The notes under the pieces: generated by a model | The model's database searches: none | What the model was told of the DNA's origin: nothing | Seen by the model: only the letters and a program-made list of their open reading frames with translations | Source of the DNA: a virus | DNA: 64,000 bases | Reading direction: 5' to 3' (one strand) | Virus record (IMG/VR): IMGVR_UViG_3300005534_000011 | Location: 1 to 64,000 of that record | In this document: positions 43,809 to 50,895 of the stretch, one piece after another | Position numbering within the stretch: the stretch's first letter is position 1 | How the letters are laid out: the number at the start of each line of letters is the position of its first letter | Program-made: the position numbers and the translations under genes

Positions 43809-43837
43809 TTGACCCCGGTGAAAGCTGGGGTTATAAT
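43809..43837 (+). promoter_or_regulatory. Promoter with hairpin in the spacer and no clear gene
   Basis: TTGACC (43809-43814), 17 bases, TATAAT (43832-43837). The spacer holds ACCCC/GGGGT arms. Confidence 0.7.
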
Positions 43838-43974
43838 TTGATCATGAAGTAGCGGGGTTGTGAACCCGGAGATAATCAAGGAGGGTGGACGTCATTTGAG
43901 TTGGCATGATTTTTGACTTGCGAGATTCATGCCAGTTTTCTCGAAAATATTTTCAAAAATCGTGAAAATAGTGG

Positions 43975-44003
43975 TTGACACGGATCTTGGGGTATGCTAT
44001 TCT
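43975..44003 (+). promoter_or_regulatory. Sigma70-type promoter without clear gene
   Basis: TTGACA (43975-43980), 17-base spacer ending TGC, TATTCT (43998-44003). Downstream 500 bases are non-coding. Confidence 0.7.
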
Positions 44004-44355
44004 GAGGGGTTGACCCGACGCCCCCTTCTGAAAATTTTTCCGCCCTCCCCTCTCGATTTTTGCGTTTTTCGAGAATTTTTCTCATTTGGATGTTTTCAGG
44101 CCCCCTTCTGATGGAATTCTGTTCAATCCTATGAATTTTCTTCTATATAGTAGCTGCCCTTCGGGTCACATCCGCAAAGCGTCTGTGATTTGTGATAGAA
44201 TTGATTTGTACTATATAGAAAGGATTAGAAATACAGGCGAGCCGTAGGCGAGTCTGTATCCCCGAAGGGGTGGTAGGAGGCTTGGAAGGGTTTGTATTAT
44301 ATATTCGGTTTGGCAGAATTAGTTCTAGGGTATCACACTTTTCAGGAATTCTAAA

Positions 44356-44450
44356 CACCTTGGCAAAAAACTCGACCGGAAACTACCTCGACGGATACTT
44401 GCTCGACCGAAAAAGACCACCACCGGCAAAAAGCTCGACCGATTCTGTTT
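44356..44450 (+). repeat. Iteron-like array, six units of 15-16 bp
   Basis: Units begin at 44356, 44371, 44387, 44402, 44418 and 44434. Four start CTCGACCG or CTCGACGG; two start CACC and continue TTGGCAAAAAA or ACCGGCAAAAAG. Spacing of 15-16 bases puts the units on a changing helical face with regular phase. The array runs into the GATTCTGTTTAGA promoter at 44448. Confidence 0.7.
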
Positions 44451-44476
44451 AGATTCTGAGTCGGTGCCTATATAGT
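44448..44476 (+). promoter_or_regulatory. Promoter of the GATTCTGTTTAGA class, next to the iterons
   Basis: TTTAGA (44448-44453), 17 bases, TATAGT (44471-44476). Confidence 0.65.
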
Positions 44477-44525
44477 AGCTACTCAACCACACCGGAACGG
44501 GTTCAAAATAAAATCATCGATTCTG

Positions 44526-44554
44526 TTTAGAATGACCTGAAACCGTGCAATAAT
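44526..44554 (+). promoter_or_regulatory. Second tandem promoter of the GATTCTGTTTAGA class
   Basis: TTTAGA (44526-44531), 17-base spacer ATGACCTGAAACCGTGC, AATAAT (44549-44554). Confidence 0.65.
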
Positions 44555-44595
44555 AGCTCCACTGAAACAAACAAACCCAAACAAACATTGTGAGA

Positions 44596-45282
44596 ATGAA
44601 ATTGAGCGCGATTAAACAACTGAAAGCCCAAGCAACCACCCAAAACGCAGCCACTCCAGTAGTGGACCTGAGCATCCGCCACCTGCTCGCCAAGGCGCTG
44701 ACCGATTCCGGTAAGTTCGAGGCAGTGAACTCGAAGATGGATAGCCGTCGCGCTTCCCTGTCGATGAAAATCCGTGGTGCCCGTTCCGTTCGTAACTCCG
44801 AAACTCTGGTAGCAATCGCCGCCAAGGCTGGTTTGACCATCCAAGCCCGTCTGACCTCTTCGGATTATTCCGAAACCACTTTCAAAATCGAACAACTGGT
44901 GATTACCAGCGATCTGAAAGCCGCTGCACCGGTCAAGACCCCAACCACCAACGCACTGGTAGCCGGTCTGGCGCTGGGCTCGGTTTATAACGGTTCGGTT
45001 TCGGTTACTCTGGCCGGTGTGTCCCTCGGTTATGTTTCGCAAGAAGTTGCCAACCGAATCAAAGCTCTGGTTGCCGAAGATCAGAAACCAAAAGATCAAT
45101 CGGTTACTCTGGTGAATCTGAACACCAACAAACCGGAAAACGTCATGCTGCCAAATGCCGTGGCCGGTGCCATCAAAGGCAAGGTGCCGAGTTACAATGC
45201 CGGTGAATGGTCGGTGAAAGCCACCGCTGGTATCGTTATTGTTCGACACTCGAAGACCAACGGTCACTGGGTTTCGATCTAA
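44596..45282 (+). CDS. Hypothetical protein downstream of the iterons, 228 aa
   Basis: ATG 44596 is used; GTG 44590 and TTG 44602 are alternatives and none has a good RBS. The N-terminal half is basic and helical (LSAIKQLKAQATTQN, SRRASLSMKIRGARSVRN); the C-terminal half is beta-rich (SVTLAGVSLGYVSQEVANRI, ATAGIVIVRHSKTN). Codon use is regular and its position behind two promoters suggests strong expression. I do not recognise the family; binding to the iterons is a possibility only. Confidence 0.62.
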   Translation: MKLSAIKQLKAQATTQNAATPVVDLSIRHLLAKALTDSGKFEAVNSKMDSRRASLSMKIRGARSVRNSETLVAIAAKAGLTIQARLTSSDYSETTFKIEQLVITSDLKAAAPVKTPTTNALVAGLALGSVYNGSVSVTLAGVSLGYVSQEVANRIKALVAEDQKPKDQSVTLVNLNTNKPENVMLPNAVAGAIKGKVPSYNAGEWSVKATAGIVIVRHSKTNGHWVSI

Positions 45283-45298
45283 TCGAAATTGATTCAAT

Positions 45299-45325
45299 AA
45301 GGGGGCGAAAGCCTCCTTTTCTTTT
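45299..45325 (+). terminator. Rho-independent terminator
   Basis: AAGGGGGC and GCCTCCTT (one G-T pair) with GAAA loop, then TTCTTTT. Confidence 0.82.
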
Positions 45326-45336
45326 AGAGGTATATG

Positions 45337-45807
45337 ATGCAATACAAAACTGTTTACGGCAACCTGTTTGATTTTATGAAATCAGGTGATGCCATGATGC
45401 ACGGTTGCAATGACCAAGGTGTGATGGGTTCGGGTATTGCGTTGGAAGTGAAGACCCGATATCCCGGTGCCTATGCCACGTATCGACACGCCTATGAAAA
45501 TGGTGGGTTGGTATTGGGTGATATCATCCCACATTTTGATAAATCTGGTGTGATCATATTGAATGCCATAACTCAAAATTTCTATGGCAAAGATGGAAAA
45601 CGATACGTCAAATATGATGCAGTAGCCGAATGCTGCCGTCAAATCCGTGGCGCGTTCAAAATCATGCTAGAACCACCAAAAACCCTCTATTTTCCATTGA
45701 TTGGTGCTGGATTGGGTGGTGGTAGTTGGGCTGTCATTTCTGAAATCATCAAATCCGAATTTGATGGAATGGATGGGACCGATTTTGTTCTGGTGGTGTA
45801 TAAATGA
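45337..45807 (+). CDS. Macro-domain (ADP-ribose-binding/processing) protein
   Basis: AGAGG selects ATG 45337. GNLFDFM, MMHGCNDQGVMGSGIALEV (residues 20-38), VIILNAITQ and PLIGAGLGGGSWAVI (around 124-138) are the loop and strand motifs of macro domains of the Poa1p/ALC1-like group that bind or hydrolyse ADP-ribose-1-phosphate or ADP-ribosyl adducts. In a phage such an enzyme could undo ADP-ribosylation or degrade defence messengers. The usual HGCNAQG is HGCNDQG here. Confidence 0.85.
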   Translation: MQYKTVYGNLFDFMKSGDAMMHGCNDQGVMGSGIALEVKTRYPGAYATYRHAYENGGLVLGDIIPHFDKSGVIILNAITQNFYGKDGKRYVKYDAVAECCRQIRGAFKIMLEPPKTLYFPLIGAGLGGGSWAVISEIIKSEFDGMDGTDFVLVVYK

Positions 45808-46103
45808 TTACCGATTTGATGTATAGGGTAAAAGAGCTGACCGAAACCGTTACCAAATTGCAAGCTGAAATCAAGGAATTGCAGGATGTCACCGGTGTGA
45901 CCTTCACCAGATGGAAAGCTGCAAGAAAAGAACAGAATTTGCTTTACATCCAAAACAGAATTGAATATCATCGTTCCCAAGGTGAAGGGCTGATGGGTGC
46001 CAATAAGCTGGCATTTCAAGACCTGAAAGACCTTCATCAAAAGGAACTATTTGATCAGTTTGTAACCGATCAATCTAAAAAATCTGAGGATTGTGGGAAA
46101 TGA
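45804..46103 (+). CDS. Coiled-coil protein, 99 aa
   Basis: ATGA overlap with the macro gene. MYRVKELTETVTKLQAEIKEL (residues 6-26) is a strong coiled coil; the rest is charged helix. ATGA overlap with the lipoprotein gene. No family recognised. Confidence 0.65.
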   Translation: MITDLMYRVKELTETVTKLQAEIKELQDVTGVTFTRWKAARKEQNLLYIQNRIEYHRSQGEGLMGANKLAFQDLKDLHQKELFDQFVTDQSKKSEDCGK

Positions 46104-47029
46104 AAAAGACGTTAATCGCGTGCCTGATTGTATCCATTTTCACTGCCGGGTTGACCGGTTGCGGGAAAAGTGATAAGGAATTGAAACAGGAAGCCGCCGC
46201 CCAACATTGGCAAGATGAACAGGTTGCAAAGGCTCAACAAGCTCAAGCCGATCTGCAATCCCAACAAGCGGCTGCCGCTCAACAGGCCAACGATGACCAA
46301 GAACTGCGGGATATCGTCACGGAACTGAAAAAGGGCGACCCACTGGTCAAAGATGCCTATTACGGTTACAACGAAAAAGGTGATCGGGTGTTGCATGTTG
46401 TGCGTGATAATCCACCACAAACCCAACCACAAGCTGGTTATGGTCAACCCCAGTATCAAAACGCCTCTGGTCAACCGGTGATCATCAATAACCAACCGGC
46501 TCAACAAGCCTCTAGCGGCGTGTCTGAGGCTATCTGGCCTCTGGCCGCTGGTGTTGGTGCGGGTATGTTGCTGGCGCACGCTATGAACAGCGGTGGGGGC
46601 TACAACAGCTATTCCAGCTATCATCAACCGTATAGCACCCACAACTATTCGGATTCGGACTATCGTCGGGAACGAACCTCGGTTGTGAATAACTATCATA
46701 CAACCGTCGTGAACAACACTCGGACGACCTACAAGGCTCAAGCTACGCCTGTCCAACCAACATCGAAGGTTGCACCGGGTTCGTCGAGCTACGCCCAGAC
46801 TAAAGCCTTGTCGAGTCCGGTTGTATCGAAACCTGACGTTCAACCAACTGCTAAGCCTCTGGTAAATGCCCCGGTAAACTCCTATTGGAGCCAACCGAAG
46901 TCCGAACCAGCTAAGACTGCATCGGCAAGTTCGTATAGCCGACCATCCAGCTCTAGTTCCAGTTTTGGTTCTAGCAGTTCTCGGTCTAGCTCCAGTTTCA
47001 GTTCGTCGCGTTCCAGCTCTCGGCGGTAA
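46100..47029 (+). CDS. Large lipoprotein with low-complexity C-terminus, 309 aa
   Basis: ATG 46100. Signal peptide ends in LTGC (Cys21). A Gln/Ala-rich helix (about 30-75) is followed by a GDPLVKDAYYGYNEKGDRVLHVV motif domain, a hydrophobic glycine-containing helix (WPLAAGVGAGMLLAHAM, about 148-164) and a long Tyr/Ser/Thr/Pro region ending in an almost pure Ser/Arg tract. The internal helix and disordered tail suggest an envelope-spanning or surface-exposed lipoprotein. Confidence 0.72.
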   Translation: MKKTLIACLIVSIFTAGLTGCGKSDKELKQEAAAQHWQDEQVAKAQQAQADLQSQQAAAAQQANDDQELRDIVTELKKGDPLVKDAYYGYNEKGDRVLHVVRDNPPQTQPQAGYGQPQYQNASGQPVIINNQPAQQASSGVSEAIWPLAAGVGAGMLLAHAMNSGGGYNSYSSYHQPYSTHNYSDSDYRRERTSVVNNYHTTVVNNTRTTYKAQATPVQPTSKVAPGSSSYAQTKALSSPVVSKPDVQPTAKPLVNAPVNSYWSQPKSEPAKTASASSYSRPSSSSSSFGSSSSRSSSSFSSSRSSSRR

Positions 47030-47031
47030 TC

Positions 47032-47502
47032 ATGAACATCGAACGCTTGCAATTGATGTCTGATATGTTAAGTGAAGTTATTGCCGGTACTTGGCAACCA
47101 ACTTCGGATAATTTACCGAAGTTGCGCGATCATATTCCAGTGCGAAATATTGCGTTCGAGTTGCGAAGTTGGTTCGGGGTAACCCCAGATTATTGTGGAT
47201 ATTCAGCTTGTGCAATCGGTCATGCCTGTATGGATGACCGATTCAACCAACAAGGGTTGGTATTTGGGTTGATCGGACCTGAATATATTACCGATGAAGG
47301 TTATAAAACTTCTTGGCAAAGTGTTGAAGCTTTCTTTGATATCAGCAATGATATGGCAAGGGGACTGTTTAATAGTTCGTCCTACTTTGATCTAGCAACC
47401 TCACACCTCATACAATGGCAGAGGGACGGCTCTCAACCACCAGTATCACCGGCTCAAGTGAAAGCGCGTGTTGACCAATTAATTTTGAAGGGTGTTGCAT
47501 GA
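47032..47502 (+). CDS. CAxG-motif protein 9 (CGYSACAIGHA type)
   Basis: The 156-residue protein has MNIERLQLMSDMLSEV, YCGYSACAIGHACMDDRF (about residues 54-71), and a SWQSVEAFFDISNDMARGLF segment. The tandem neighbour at 47499 shares all three. A WGVT/WGxxxCACALGHA-type family is known from phages and bacteria without a clear role. Included in the CAxG group by the shared core, although the flanks differ. Confidence 0.65.
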   Translation: MNIERLQLMSDMLSEVIAGTWQPTSDNLPKLRDHIPVRNIAFELRSWFGVTPDYCGYSACAIGHACMDDRFNQQGLVFGLIGPEYITDEGYKTSWQSVEAFFDISNDMARGLFNSSSYFDLATSHLIQWQRDGSQPPVSPAQVKARVDQLILKGVA

Positions 47503-47927
47503 ATATCAAACGTTTGGAATTGATGGTAACTATGCTGACCGAAGTTGTCCTTGATAAATGGACACCTGACCAAAAAGCTATGGTGGTATTCACTGGTAAT
47601 AGCTCTAATAAGCCTAGTTTCAATCTCAGTTATTGGGGTCAGGATGATTGTGGTTATTCCGCATGTGCATGTGGTCATGCTGGGTTAGATCCTCGGTTCA
47701 TTGAACAGGGGTTGACCATGCGGAATAACACCATTTACTACAAAGATTTCCGGGATTGGAGAGCTGTAGAAGAATTCTTTGGGGTCAACAGTGCAGTTGC
47801 AGAACTGTTATTCATGAAGAATTCAGGTAAAGATATTGGTTACTTCACCCAAAGTCATGTGATTCGCCGAATTTTGTTGTTACTTGAAGTCGGTGAGAAA
47901 AAATTTATTAAACAACTTGGATATTAA
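47499..47927 (+). CDS. CAxG-motif protein 10, tandem paralogue of 47032
   Basis: ATGA overlap. MNIKRLELMVTMLTEVV, DCGYSACACGHAGLDPRFIEQGL and DWRAVEEFFGVNSAVAELLF align with the preceding protein. The extra cysteine (CACGH) differs from the first copy. Function unknown. Confidence 0.65.
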   Translation: MNIKRLELMVTMLTEVVLDKWTPDQKAMVVFTGNSSNKPSFNLSYWGQDDCGYSACACGHAGLDPRFIEQGLTMRNNTIYYKDFRDWRAVEEFFGVNSAVAELLFMKNSGKDIGYFTQSHVIRRILLLLEVGEKKFIKQLGY

Positions 47928-47929
47928 GA

Positions 47930-48394
47930 ATGAACGTTACCCCAAAGCAAGTTAAAGCACAACGTGAACTTCTGATTAAGAAGTTGAAGGATTATGTCCC
48001 CGAAAGTTTAAGTGACCGAGTGGTTCATTGTATTGTAGGGTTTGGGTTATTTGCACTGTTTCCGGTGCTGGCCGCATCCTATCCAAGTTGCATGTTCATG
48101 GCATACATGGTGTTGTCAATCCTGTTGTGCCTTCAAGTGACTATCGTAGGTGTCATGTCATTCAGTATTCAGATTATGAAACAAATGCCGATTGATATTC
48201 GGAAGATGCAATACACCCTTCTGGGAAATGCTGATCATCGGATTGTCAATATGATCATCGGTCCTATCTTCTGTTGGGCGGTCTTTAATGCAGGGTTTCA
48301 GGCACTCGCAGTGGCAATCTGCCTGTTATCGATTCTGTTGTTTATCATCAACACCCAATATCGAGCTGTATGCAATTCAACTGAAAAGTTTTAA
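47930..48394 (+). CDS. Membrane protein, four predicted TM segments
   Basis: Two hydrophobic pairs at about residues 32-80 and 105-150, split by a polar segment (IQIMKQMPIDIRKMQYTLLG). N-terminal basic helix. No family recognised. TAATG join to the next gene. Confidence 0.65.
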   Translation: MNVTPKQVKAQRELLIKKLKDYVPESLSDRVVHCIVGFGLFALFPVLAASYPSCMFMAYMVLSILLCLQVTIVGVMSFSIQIMKQMPIDIRKMQYTLLGNADHRIVNMIIGPIFCWAVFNAGFQALAVAICLLSILLFIINTQYRAVCNSTEKF

Positions 48395-48555
48395 TGCATA
48401 TCGTTAAAATCAATCGGAAACAAACTCTTCGGTCAAGGCTTAAAAAGCTTTGGTCGAAGTTGTTCCCGCAAAAACCGCGACCGAAATCGGTCATTAAATT
48501 AAAAGAGCTTGACCGAAAGGACTTGTATTATGACCCAAGACAATTCAGGAAGTAA
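48394..48555 (+). CDS. Small basic protein, 53 aa
   Basis: ATG 48394 overlaps the previous TAA. Strongly basic (INRKQTLRSRLKKLWSKLFP, KPRPKSVIKLK), ending DPRQFRK. Nucleic-acid or membrane binding is plausible. Overlaps the next gene by 26 bases. Confidence 0.5.
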   Translation: MHIVKINRKQTLRSRLKKLWSKLFPQKPRPKSVIKLKELDRKDLYYDPRQFRK

Positions 48556-48748
48556 GCCAATAGAATTTACACCCCGCGAAATACTCAGGATGGCTGAAAA
48601 CCCGGATGTTCTCCGGGCGTTAGCAAATGGACATGATTGTTGGGCAATGGAAGCAGAGTCTATGGGGTTTGATGATACATTTCATATAAATCGTGCAGCT
48701 CAATTGAACAAAGAAGCCGACCGACTGGATGAATTGTATGGGTGTTAA
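48530..48748 (+). CDS. Hypothetical protein, 72 aa
   Basis: AAAGGACTTGTATT precedes ATG 48530. Acidic helical protein (FTPREILRMAENPDVLRALANG, AAQLNKEADRLDELYG). The C-terminal helix is typical of small phage early proteins. No family recognised. Confidence 0.6.
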   Translation: MTQDNSGSKPIEFTPREILRMAENPDVLRALANGHDCWAMEAESMGFDDTFHINRAAQLNKEADRLDELYGC

Positions 48749-48792
48749 GCTGACCCGGTTAAATAGAGTTAACAATGATTCCATATGAACAC

Positions 48793-48817
48793 GCCTCGGT
48801 ATGACCGGGGCTTTTTA
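48793..48817 (+). terminator. Rho-independent terminator
   Basis: GCCTCGG and CCGGGGC (48793-48799, 48805-48811) then T5. Confidence 0.88.
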
Positions 48818-48829
48818 TTTGAGCTAATT

Positions 48830-49606
48830 ATGACAGAACATGAAACTAAACCTACCAAAGTAATATTAGGCGGTCAGCGTATGCTAGAGCCTGAGATTCC
48901 TGTTAAAAAGCCTAGAGGACGACCAAAGGGTGGGTCCAATAAAAAACGGGTAAGGCGATCCGAAATCCAATTGGCATTGGATGAAATTGGCAAGAAATCT
49001 CCTAATATCGCTCAAGCGTTGATTGATTCAATATCACAGTTTCAAGTTGATAATGAAAGAATGCGTTTTCTTACCAATGAATATGCACGATCATTTGCCG
49101 AGCGGAAACAATCCACCAGACTATTAACTAATGCGATCCAGCAAATGGCCGAGCAAAAACCTCCATCGAAATCTGATAAGATTGGTATTCACATCTTCAT
49201 TCCAGTCGATTTGCATCATGAATTTCAGAATATCTTGGATAATACCCCACTCAACCGTAACGAAATCCTAACCAATTTGATTCTAAATTACATCAAAGCG
49301 CACAAGGGATTCTCCAATACTATCTTGAGGGATATCAACAGCGATTTGAGCCGGTTGGAGAAGCAAGAGTACCGGAACACTAAGATTGCCGCTGAAATGC
49401 TTGAGAACGCACCATACGACGCTGTAAGGACCGCTGGGAAGAGTTCCGGGGCACCCAAGAAGACCGGTATCCTTGTAGAAGATACAGCGGATCAACAATA
49501 CATGCGAAAGGTGGATCAACCCTATACAGAAGAAGGCGTGACCAAAGCCATGAGAAAATCCAAAGGTCCGACCGTTGATATGTCAGAGTTGTTCAAAAAA
49601 GATTAA
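48830..49606 (+). CDS. AT-hook protein, possibly DNA-binding, 258 aa
   Basis: ATG 48830 (GAG upstream). KKPRGRPKGGSNKKRVRR (residues 24-41) is an AT-hook embedded in a basic patch. A helical region follows, then DKIGIHIFIPVDLHHEFQNI and NRNEILTNLILNYIKAHKG, which resemble a ribbon-helix-helix-type dimerisation unit. The C-terminus is charged and disordered. It is the last plus-strand gene before the convergent late operon. Role may be in DNA packaging, replication or regulation. Confidence 0.6.
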   Translation: MTEHETKPTKVILGGQRMLEPEIPVKKPRGRPKGGSNKKRVRRSEIQLALDEIGKKSPNIAQALIDSISQFQVDNERMRFLTNEYARSFAERKQSTRLLTNAIQQMAEQKPPSKSDKIGIHIFIPVDLHHEFQNILDNTPLNRNEILTNLILNYIKAHKGFSNTILRDINSDLSRLEKQEYRNTKIAAEMLENAPYDAVRTAGKSSGAPKKTGILVEDTADQQYMRKVDQPYTEEGVTKAMRKSKGPTVDMSELFKKD

Positions 49607-49608
49607 TA

Positions 49609-49637
49609 AAAAAGGGAGCCAATGGCTCCCTTTTTGT
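49609..49637. terminator. Bidirectional terminator between convergent operons
   Basis: AAAGGGAGCC and GGCTCCCTTT (49611-49620, 49624-49633) with AAT loop; A-run on one side and T-run on the other serve both strands. Confidence 0.92.
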
Positions 49638-49643
49638 TTTCTA

Positions 49644-49817
49644 TCAATGACGGCTTTGTGAGCGCAGACATTGAAGTTCGTTTGCTACGATTGTGTACTT
49701 AGAGCAATCTGGTGTAACACCAGCGGCTGGTTGGTATGTTTCTGGAACTACTGGACCACCACACGCACTAAGCAAGGCAGCGGTCATCAAGACCATGCCA
49801 ATAACTACTGTTTTCAT
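49644..49817 (-). CDS. Small lipoprotein of the late operon, 57 aa
   Basis: Start CAT 49815-49817, stop at 49644. The signal peptide MKTVVIGMVLMTAALLSAC puts the lipid on Cys19; the mature part is only 39 residues with PVVPETYQP and two more cysteines. Size, lipid anchor and proline content recall outer-membrane spanin subunits, but no partner inner spanin lies next to it, so this is only a suggestion. AGGGTT stands before the start. Confidence 0.7.
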   Translation of the reverse strand: MKTVVIGMVLMTAALLSACGGPVVPETYQPAAGVTPDCSKYTIVANELQCLRSQSRH

Positions 49818-49839
49818 TCGATATAACCCTTAATTATAA

Positions 49840-50589
49840 TCACCAGATATCATACGAGAAATATTTATCGCTGATATTCTTCCATACACCATTGGCACGA
49901 ATTGTATCAATGGCGCTATTCATTGCGGTCAGTTGTTGAGGATCAGTTTTACGAACTGCCATCCCAATTCCATGCCCGTAGTATTTAGAATCGTGAATCT
50001 GTCCACCTACGCAGCTAAACCCTTTACCTTGTGGAGTTTGAAGGAATCCAAAATCAACTTCGATCAATGGTCCCATCACACCATCTAGGCGAGTGTTAGC
50101 AGCTTCTAGGAAGGCTTCTTGTTGGCTTGTATATGATACAACCTTGACACCTTGCGGTTTCAGTACACCATTGGCATATGATTCGTCGGTTGACCCGCGC
50201 AACACACCAATGGTTTTACCAATCGGACTAACACCATCCCGCATTACTGTGCAAGATGCTTCGTGGTAATAGCTTTTGGTAAAGTCAATTACTTTCATCC
50301 GGGCGTCTGTAATAGACATCGCGGTGATGATTGTATCAATTTTCTTGGACTGTAGAGCCGGGATCAACCCATCCCAATCCATTGGCACGAACTCACAGGT
50401 TTTATGCATTTCCGCACAAACTGCAAGTGCAATGTCCACATCAAATCCCTTTACAACACCATCATTACCCATTGATACAAATGGGGGGAGGGTTGTATCA
50501 ACGCCCACTTTCAGGGTGTCACCAGCGCTCGCTGTAAAAGATACCATCAATGCGGCAGCAGCCATCAAACCAACAAAAATCTTATTCAT
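49840..50589 (-). CDS. Periplasmic amino-acid-binding protein (ABC transporter type)
   Basis: ATG at 50589 after GAGAATTGAGA. Signal peptide of about 24 residues (ends FTASAG). Then LKVGVDTTLPPFVSM, GFDVDIALAVCAEM, DWDGLIPALQSKKIDTIITAMSIT, RMKVIDFTKSYY, IGVLRGSTDESYA and GHGIGMAVRKTDPQ: the full set of motifs of family-3 solute-binding proteins for Lys/Arg/Orn/His (ArgT, HisJ, ArtJ). Length 249 is normal. No permease or ATPase gene is nearby. Acquisition from a bacterial host is likely. Confidence 0.9.
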   Translation of the reverse strand: MNKIFVGLMAAAALMVSFTASAGDTLKVGVDTTLPPFVSMGNDGVVKGFDVDIALAVCAEMHKTCEFVPMDWDGLIPALQSKKIDTIITAMSITDARMKVIDFTKSYYHEASCTVMRDGVSPIGKTIGVLRGSTDESYANGVLKPQGVKVVSYTSQQEAFLEAANTRLDGVMGPLIEVDFGFLQTPQGKGFSCVGGQIHDSKYYGHGIGMAVRKTDPQQLTAMNSAIDTIRANGVWKNISDKYFSYDIW

Positions 50590-50604
50590 TCTCAATTCTC
50601 AAAA

Positions 50605-50895
50605 TTAGTTAATATTACAAACAACACCGATCAGACTTGTTAGAGCCTGTGGTTTTGGGGTAGGAGGCGGATATAATGCATCCAATTCACGTTTAACCAA
50701 TGTACCAATCGAAATTTGTAACATGGTTGCAGAAGCGTTGCTATCCGGTGCGATAGATTCCATATGATATGTACGTTGAATGGTGTATGGGGATACATCC
50801 ATCAAGGTAATATCAATTGCATGGGGATCGACGTTGATATCAACGTTAACAATCCCGAGCGTAAAATCAACCGAAGTTATTTTAAATGTATTCAT
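50605..50895 (-). CDS. Hypothetical late protein, 96 aa
   Basis: ATG at 50895 in an ATGA overlap with the PP-loop gene; a longer start inside that gene is unlikely. Beta-rich (VDFTLGIVNVDINVDPHAIDI) with a Pro-rich PPPTPKPQ near the end. May be a virion-associated protein by context. No family recognised. Confidence 0.62.
   Translation of the reverse strand: MNTFKITSVDFTLGIVNVDINVDPHAIDITLMDVSPYTIQRTYHMESIAPDSNASATMLQISIGTLVKRELDALYPPPTPKPQALTSLIGVVCNIN

Larger units (their letters stand above)
43789..44355. other. Gene-free region with promoters and hairpins
   Basis: Holds two promoters (43809, 43975), a hairpin near 43853-43867, GCCCCCTTCTGA twice (44021, 44100), pyrimidine-rich runs, CTATATAGTAGCT (44133-44148 area, again near 44468), and a structured stretch at 44233-44272 in which ATACAG/CTGTAT encloses GCC/GGC and is followed by CCCC-GAA-GGGG. 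No frame with a ribosome-binding site is convincing. Non-coding RNA is a reasonable suspicion. Confidence 0.5.

Noticed and set aside
44270-44452. 60-codon open frame through the repeat array
   Set aside because: The 15-16 bp repeat period is not a multiple of three, there is no recognisable protein pattern, and the frame ends inside a promoter.
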